Below, piece after piece: positions 7,884 through 10,420 of a DNA stretch of 10,420 nt. The stretch spans positions 1-10,420 of the forward strand of contig JAAZCA010000037.1 in assembly GCA_012513515.1 (NCBI GenBank). The letters run 5' to 3'. Each line of letters starts with the position of its first letter. Position 1 is the stretch's first letter. Below the pieces are notes generated by a model. The model saw only the letters and a list, made by a program, of their open reading frames with translations, was not told the origin of the DNA and searched no databases. Source of the stretch: Myxococcales bacterium. Its GTDB lineage: Bacteria > UBA10199 > 2-02-FULL-44-16 > JAAZCA01. The translations under genes were made by a program, and so were the position numbers.

Positions 7884-8669
7884 ATGAAGAAAGAAAAAAT
7901 TTTAACCGGCCCGAGGGTTTATCTGGTCGGCAGGCAGAGCGTAGATGACGAGATGATGAAGGCCTTTCTCGATGACGAGGGATTGGTTTTTCAGACCGAC
8001 ACCGAAGTGCCTGCGGAAATCTTGGCGGAATCGGCCGGCCGCACTTGTTACATGTCGTTCGGCAGGGGAAGGAAGTCCAATCAGGAATATCTCGACAGGA
8101 TAATTTCCAGCCATCACGGCTCCGTTCTCGAGCATTGTGTCTGGAATTTTTTGGTGACAGGGATCAGCCGATCTCTCACTCATGAACTCATAAGGCACAG
8201 AGCAGGGTGGGGATATTCGCAGCTAAGCCAGCGCTATGTCGATGAGGGAGATGCCCAGTTCGTCGTTCCTCCTTTTTATCGTGAAAATCCGGAACTCTAT
8301 AACAAATGGCTCGGAGCGATAGAAAATGCTCACAGGGCATATATAGAGCTTGTAGAGGCAGCGGAGCCTTATGTCGAACAGCTATATCCTGATATGCCAA
8401 AGACAGACAGGCGCAAGATAGTGAGACAGTCGGCGAGATCCGTTCTTCCTAATTCCTGCGAGACGAAAATTTTCATCACCGCAAATGGCAGAGCGCTTCG
8501 CCATTTCTTCGAGATGCGCGGCTCTGTTCATGCCGATGCCGAAATTCGCGAGCTGGCCATCACTATGTGTCGCATTATGAAGGAAGAATCCCCCAATCTG
8601 ATGAGAGACATCGATATCGTTCTGGAGGATGGAGTAGAAGTTGTGAAAGTCGTGCATTCTAAAGTGTGA
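7884..8669 (+). CDS. thyX: Flavin-dependent thymidylate synthase ThyX
   Basis: It methylates dUMP to dTMP using methylene-tetrahydrofolate and reduced FAD, replacing ThyA. The product is 261 aa from the ATG at 7884, which has GGAG 5 bases upstream. An in-frame ATG inside nrdJ (7788) would add 32 residues that only read the nrdJ tail out of frame, so it was rejected. Family motifs are HGSVLEH (76-82), the signature RHRAGWGYSQLSQRY (104-118), SARSVLPNSCETK, and NGRALRHFFEMR followed by EIRELA. The signature has eight residues between RHR and Ser115, one more than the usual RHRx7S form. The gene begins 20 bases after nrdJ, so the two are almost certainly one operon supplying DNA precursors under shared NrdR control. 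Confidence 0.95.
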   Translation: MKKEKILTGPRVYLVGRQSVDDEMMKAFLDDEGLVFQTDTEVPAEILAESAGRTCYMSFGRGRKSNQEYLDRIISSHHGSVLEHCVWNFLVTGISRSLTHELIRHRAGWGYSQLSQRYVDEGDAQFVVPPFYRENPELYNKWLGAIENAHRAYIELVEAAEPYVEQLYPDMPKTDRRKIVRQSARSVLPNSCETKIFITANGRALRHFFEMRGSVHADAEIRELAITMCRIMKEESPNLMRDIDIVLEDGVEVVKVVHSKV

Positions 8670-8725
8670 CAAATCATCACAGGCGAGTTGTTGAGGTTGC
8701 CGGATCCCGTTCCAACAATAACTTC

Positions 8726-8803
8726 GACCATGGACAATTGACCATCGACCAAAACCAACGGTCGCAGTTGGTCAATGGTCTATAGTCCATTGTCAATCGT
8801 CAT
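8726..8803. repeat. Degenerate 7-base repeats arranged as an inverted repeat
   Basis: Four 7-base units on one side (GACCATG, GACAATT, GACCATC, GACCAAA; 8726-8753) face five units in the opposite orientation (TGGTCAA, TGGTCTA, TAGTCCA, TTGTCAA, TCGTCAT; 8769-8803). The tip contains a perfect ACCAAC/GTTGGT stem (8754-8759 with 8767-8772) around a 7-base loop. The array sits between the convergent ends of thyX and the PAP2 gene. Transcribed from either side it would form a long imperfect hairpin, but no T-rich tail marks it as a classic terminator. The flanking sequence 8670-8725 and 8804-8849 shows nothing else. Confidence 0.7.
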
Positions 8804-8849
8804 TCGGGGGTGATGACCTTTCAGCGCACGATCATTATCTTTGGAATTT

Positions 8850-9491
8850 TTACGTCTTGCAAGTTGCCGCATTTTTTGACCTGAACCAGAATTTTTCAGT
8901 TTTCAATGCGAAGAGATAGCTAAACAGGGCGGTGAATATGCCGGCAACGGCGTCAGCTATGTAATGCTGCTTAACCAGTACGACCGAAACAGCAACAATA
9001 ATTGCCATCGCAAGCATTACCCACCTCATTACCCTGTGATTTCTCCACGATACCAGAGTTATGAAGACAGGATATGTCACATGCAGAGAAGGAAAACAGT
9101 TGTATGGGAGATCGATGGCAAAAATAGCCGATGTTATCGCTCCATAGATTCCTGTGAGTGATTCCACCGGTGGACGCATCGTCATCTTCACCGGCATAAA
9201 AAGGAAGAATGCGTAGCATATCGTCGTTGCCGTGAAGAAGGTTATGACGGCGCGGCGCCAGTCCTCGATATCGTCTATGATTGCGTATGCCAGAAAGACG
9301 CCTCCGTATACGCATGCGTAGCCGAGTATGAAGACCGGGACGAATGGGATGGAATTTTCAAAGGACATCCCGAAGTCATAAAAACGGCTTCCCATCGATG
9401 CGATCCAATTGGTAGCCATATAGCCGATTCCGAAATATGCCAGCATTATGGCGAACCAAAATCTTTTTTCTCTGAGCTCCACGCGCGTCAT
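8850..9491 (-). CDS. PAP2-superfamily integral membrane protein (phosphatase or phosphotransferase)
   Basis: This 213-aa protein is very hydrophobic, with about six membrane segments (12-31, 50-72, 82-100, 112-127, 137-150, 157-173, and a C-terminal helix 181-195). It carries the three PAP2 signature regions in reduced form: RP at 106-107, PSLH at 134-137 within PYNCFPSLHV, and H176-Y-I-A-D180 near the end. Such proteins hydrolyse or transfer lipid phosphate or head groups. The NCFPSLH context recalls the Aur1/inositol-phosphorylceramide-synthase-like branch, but the substrate cannot be assigned. AGGGGG lies 8 bases before the ATG. The gene is convergent with thyX and divergent from the nfu gene, so it is probably monocistronic. 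Confidence 0.85.
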   Translation of the reverse strand: MTRVELREKRFWFAIMLAYFGIGYMATNWIASMGSRFYDFGMSFENSIPFVPVFILGYACVYGGVFLAYAIIDDIEDWRRAVITFFTATTICYAFFLFMPVKMTMRPPVESLTGIYGAITSAIFAIDLPYNCFPSLHVTYPVFITLVSWRNHRVMRWVMLAMAIIVAVSVVLVKQHYIADAVAGIFTALFSYLFALKTEKFWFRSKNAATCKT

Positions 9492-9500
9492 TTCTTAAGC

Positions 9501-9514
9501 CCCCTTTCGAGGGG
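9501..9514 (-). promoter_or_regulatory. Hairpin covering the PAP2 gene ribosome site
   Basis: On the minus strand CCCCT pairs with AGGGG around CGAA, a perfect 5-base stem. The AGGGG arm is the Shine-Dalgarno sequence of the PAP2 gene, so folding would lower its translation. No regulator or alternative fold is evident. Confidence 0.35.
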
Positions 9515-9517
9515 TGG

Positions 9518-9546
9518 ATACTATGCAAAAGGAGCATGCCGATCAA
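9518..9546 (-). promoter_or_regulatory. Probable sigma-70-type promoter of the PAP2 gene
   Basis: On the minus strand TTGATC (9541-9546) and TAGTAT (9518-9523) are separated by exactly 17 bases, each matching its consensus hexamer at four positions. The distance to the PAP2 start is suitable. Confidence 0.4.
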
Positions 9547-9625
9547 CAATGAATTGACTTGCATATAAAGTGCGCAGAATGGTACGACCCCTGCCGATAA
9601 TTAGATATCATCTTCAGGAGGATAT

Positions 9626-9853
9626 ATGGATAGAAACGCGGTTGAAAAAGTTTTGGATGACAAGGTTCGCCCGAAGCTTGCGATGGACGGCGGCGGCGTC
9701 GAGCTCGTAGATGTGAGGGATGACAATACCGTAGTTGTAAAGCTTGTCGGCGCGTGCGGATGCTGCCCGTTTTCACAGATGACCTTGAAGGCCGGGGTCG
9801 AGGCGGAACTCAAAGCCGCATTTCCGGAACTGAAGGCCGTAGTTACGGGTTAA
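9626..9853 (+). CDS. nfu: NifU C-terminal-domain (Nfu-type) Fe-S scaffold protein
   Basis: This 75-aa protein consists of just the NifU C-terminal domain, which binds a 4Fe-4S cluster at a dimer interface and delivers it to target proteins in the cytoplasm. The N-terminal half has the family pattern VRPKLAMDGGGVELVDV (14-30). The cluster site is GACGCCPFSQMTL (42-54), with Cys44 and Cys47 as the C-x-x-C ligands. An additional Cys46 stands where Ser is commoner. AGGAGG lies 4 bases before the ATG, an excellent ribosome site. GATAAT at 9596-9601 could be a -10 element, but no good -35 is seen. No other isc/suf gene is visible nearby. Confidence 0.93.
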   Translation: MDRNAVEKVLDDKVRPKLAMDGGGVELVDVRDDNTVVVKLVGACGCCPFSQMTLKAGVEAELKAAFPELKAVVTG

Positions 9854-9859
9854 TCTATA

Positions 9860-9996
9860 TATGGGCACATCTAAAAACTATAAGATGAGCCGCCGCGACC
9901 GGAAAATTCACGTGTCTGGAGCGAGCCTTATCCGCGAAGATACGTGAATTTTCCGAGGCAGGCGGCTAACGCAGATAGTTTTTAGATGTGCCCATA
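9860..9996. mobile_element. 137-base palindromic element, MITE-like
   Basis: A perfect 22-base inverted repeat (9860-9881 with 9975-9996, beginning TATGGGCACATCTAAA) encloses two further perfect paired blocks: GCCGCC/GGCGGC (9889-9894 with 9961-9966) and CGGAAAATTCACGT with its complement (9900-9913 with 9942-9955). If the element proper is TGGGCAC...GTGCCCA (9862-9994), it is flanked by TA on both sides, as expected for a TA target duplication of IS630/Tc1-mariner type. It has no open frame and starts 6 bases after the nfu stop. It could be a non-autonomous element or, if transcribed with nfu, a long RNA hairpin ending that transcript. Confidence 0.6.
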
Positions 9997-10041
9997 AATC
10001 AATATCTGATTAGGCGTGTTTAAAAACAGGCTAACAATCTT

Positions 10042-10319
10042 ACATTCACTTCTGTTTTGGTAGGGTTCCCCTGAAGGAGACATTGGCGCGTCTACGAGAC
10101 CGATCGTATCCGGAAGTTAAAAATCAGATCGCTTTCTTGATTTGGAGGCCGACAGAGGAGGATATCCAAATCAGATGAAAGCGACTGATTTATGACGACG
10201 GATAGGGAGGCGAAGTGCGCCCAGTCGACGAAGGGGAAACCTGTCAAAATAGGAAGTAAATGTCAGATCCTATCACAACCGATTCTTATAATTTGAACTA
10301 GTCACGATTTAATCTGACA
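10042..10319 (+). ncRNA. Candidate structured RNA or leader, class unknown
   Basis: There is no convincing gene here, but nested complementarity is dense. The basal stem pairs 10042-10060 with 10244-10263 (18 pairs including GU, one mismatch, one bulge). Next come GGTTCCCCT (10064-10072) with 10232-10241, and TGGCGCG (10084-10090) with 10216-10223. Above them are TATCCG (10107-10112) with CGGATA (10199-10204), AAATCAG (10121-10127) with CTGATTT (10185-10191), CGCTTTC (10130-10136) with GAAAGCG (10177-10183), and TGATTTGGA (10138-10146) with TCCAAATCA (10165-10173). The tip is an 18-base loop containing GAGGAGG. A 3' helix pairs TGTCAGAT (10261-10268) with ATCTGACA (10312-10319). I do not recognise it as tRNA, tmRNA, RNase P, SRP or a known riboswitch. 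The strand is inferred from the downstream gene, and pairing alone cannot exclude a DNA element. Confidence 0.5.
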
Positions 10320-10322
10320 GAG

Positions 10323-10345
10323 GGTGGTTGAAAAAAGAAACCGCC
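10323..10345 (+). promoter_or_regulatory. A-rich-loop hairpin before the terminal gene
   Basis: GGTGGTT (10323-10329) pairs with AACCGCC (10339-10345), seven pairs with one GU, around the loop GAAAAAAGA. It sits between the large structured region and the hairpin that masks the ribosome site. Confidence 0.45.
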
Positions 10346-10402
10346 ATGGCACCTTCCCGGGGAGTCTCTAAACACCCCAAAAGGGGAAGGAGGAAACCAT
10401 GA
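10346..10402 (+). CDS. Possible 18-codon upstream ORF overlapping the next start
   Basis: The ATG at 10346 opens a short frame encoding MAPSRGVSKHPKRGRRKP, very basic at its end. Its TGA stop overlaps the downstream ATG as ATGA (10399-10402). Ribosomes translating it would melt the hairpin that masks the next ribosome site, and the overlap would allow re-initiation. Against it, no good Shine-Dalgarno sequence lies within 10 bases upstream, and the start itself is next to a hairpin. It may be chance. Confidence 0.25.
   Translation: MAPSRGVSKHPKRGRRKP
10352..10390 (+). promoter_or_regulatory. Hairpin masking the Shine-Dalgarno sequence of the terminal gene
   Basis: CCTTCCC (10352-10358) pairs with GGGAAGG (10384-10390), which includes the first part of the AAGGAGG ribosome site (10387-10393). 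Directly inside, GGGG (10359-10362) pairs with CCCC (10375-10378). That CCCC can instead pair with the downstream GGGG (10383-10386) across AAAA, giving a competing fold. This resembles a translational on/off platform. Confidence 0.5.
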
Positions 10403-10420
10403 CGGTCGGAGAAAAGCTTA
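10399..10420 (+). CDS. Start of an unidentified gene, cut by the window edge
   Basis: Only seven codons are visible (MTVGEKL), then the window ends. The start is supported by a strong AAGGAGG 5 bases upstream (10387-10393). The product cannot be identified; it would be the gene controlled by any leader in 10020-10398. Confidence 0.55.

Noticed and set aside
10215-10224. GTGCGCCCAG, identical to a typical 5' end of a group II intron
   Set aside because: It lies inside the long rod-like pairing (10216-10223 pairs with 10084-10090). Only about 180 bases separate it from the next gene start, too short for the intron's domain I, and no domain V is seen.
10321-10345. AGGGTGG...ACCGCC, resembling the conserved T-box sequence of tRNA-sensing leaders
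   Set aside because: The two halves are split by an A-rich loop and form an ordinary hairpin. No Stem I with a specifier loop and no terminator were found.
10020-10398. Retron or IscB-type omega RNA upstream of its protein gene
   Set aside because: The seven visible codons (MTVGEKL) do not match the start of IscB, and nothing identifies a reverse transcriptase. The idea cannot be supported without the rest of the gene.

Overview
The window comes from a Gram-negative-type bacterium. A lipoprotein signal, a periplasmic TRAP binding protein and the mix of families (TatT-type TRAP transporter, a DUF116 protein, B12-dependent ribonucleotide reductase, ThyX) would suit a deltaproteobacterium or a related uncultured lineage. 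That placement is inference only; no rRNA or other marker gene is present.

Left part (1-4073, all on the minus strand). Reading 5' to 3' on that strand: a membrane-anchored DUF116 protein, a gap of 93 bases, the TPR lipoprotein TatT, the TRAP solute-binding protein DctP, the small permease DctQ, and the large permease DctM, which runs off the window at base 1. tatT/dctP overlap by 1 base, dctP/dctQ are 18 bases apart, and dctQ/dctM overlap as ATGA. This is a tightly coupled TPAT-type (TPR-protein-associated) TRAP transporter operon.

Middle (4074-8669). A 481-base divergent intergenic region carries two tandem NrdR boxes and three perfect DnaA boxes, one overlapping the second NrdR box. Downstream lie nrdJ (adenosylcobalamin-dependent class II ribonucleotide reductase, 1102 aa) and, 20 bases later, thyX (flavin-dependent thymidylate synthase). 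Together they form a deoxynucleotide-synthesis operon. A degenerate 7-base repeat array arranged as an inverted repeat separates thyX from a convergent PAP2-family membrane protein gene.

Right part (9492-10420). The PAP2 gene (minus) and a small nfu-type Fe-S scaffold gene (plus) diverge. Six bases after nfu is a 137-base near-palindrome with perfect 22-base ends flanked by TA, which looks like a MITE-type element. It is followed by about 300 bases without a convincing gene that fold by eye into an elaborate rod-like structure (about 10042-10319). Next comes a hairpin that would mask the Shine-Dalgarno sequence of a gene starting at 10399, of which only seven codons are visible. The 10020-10400 region is the best candidate for something undescribed: a structured RNA or cis-regulatory leader. 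Structures were found by reading complementarity, not by computing energies or covariation.
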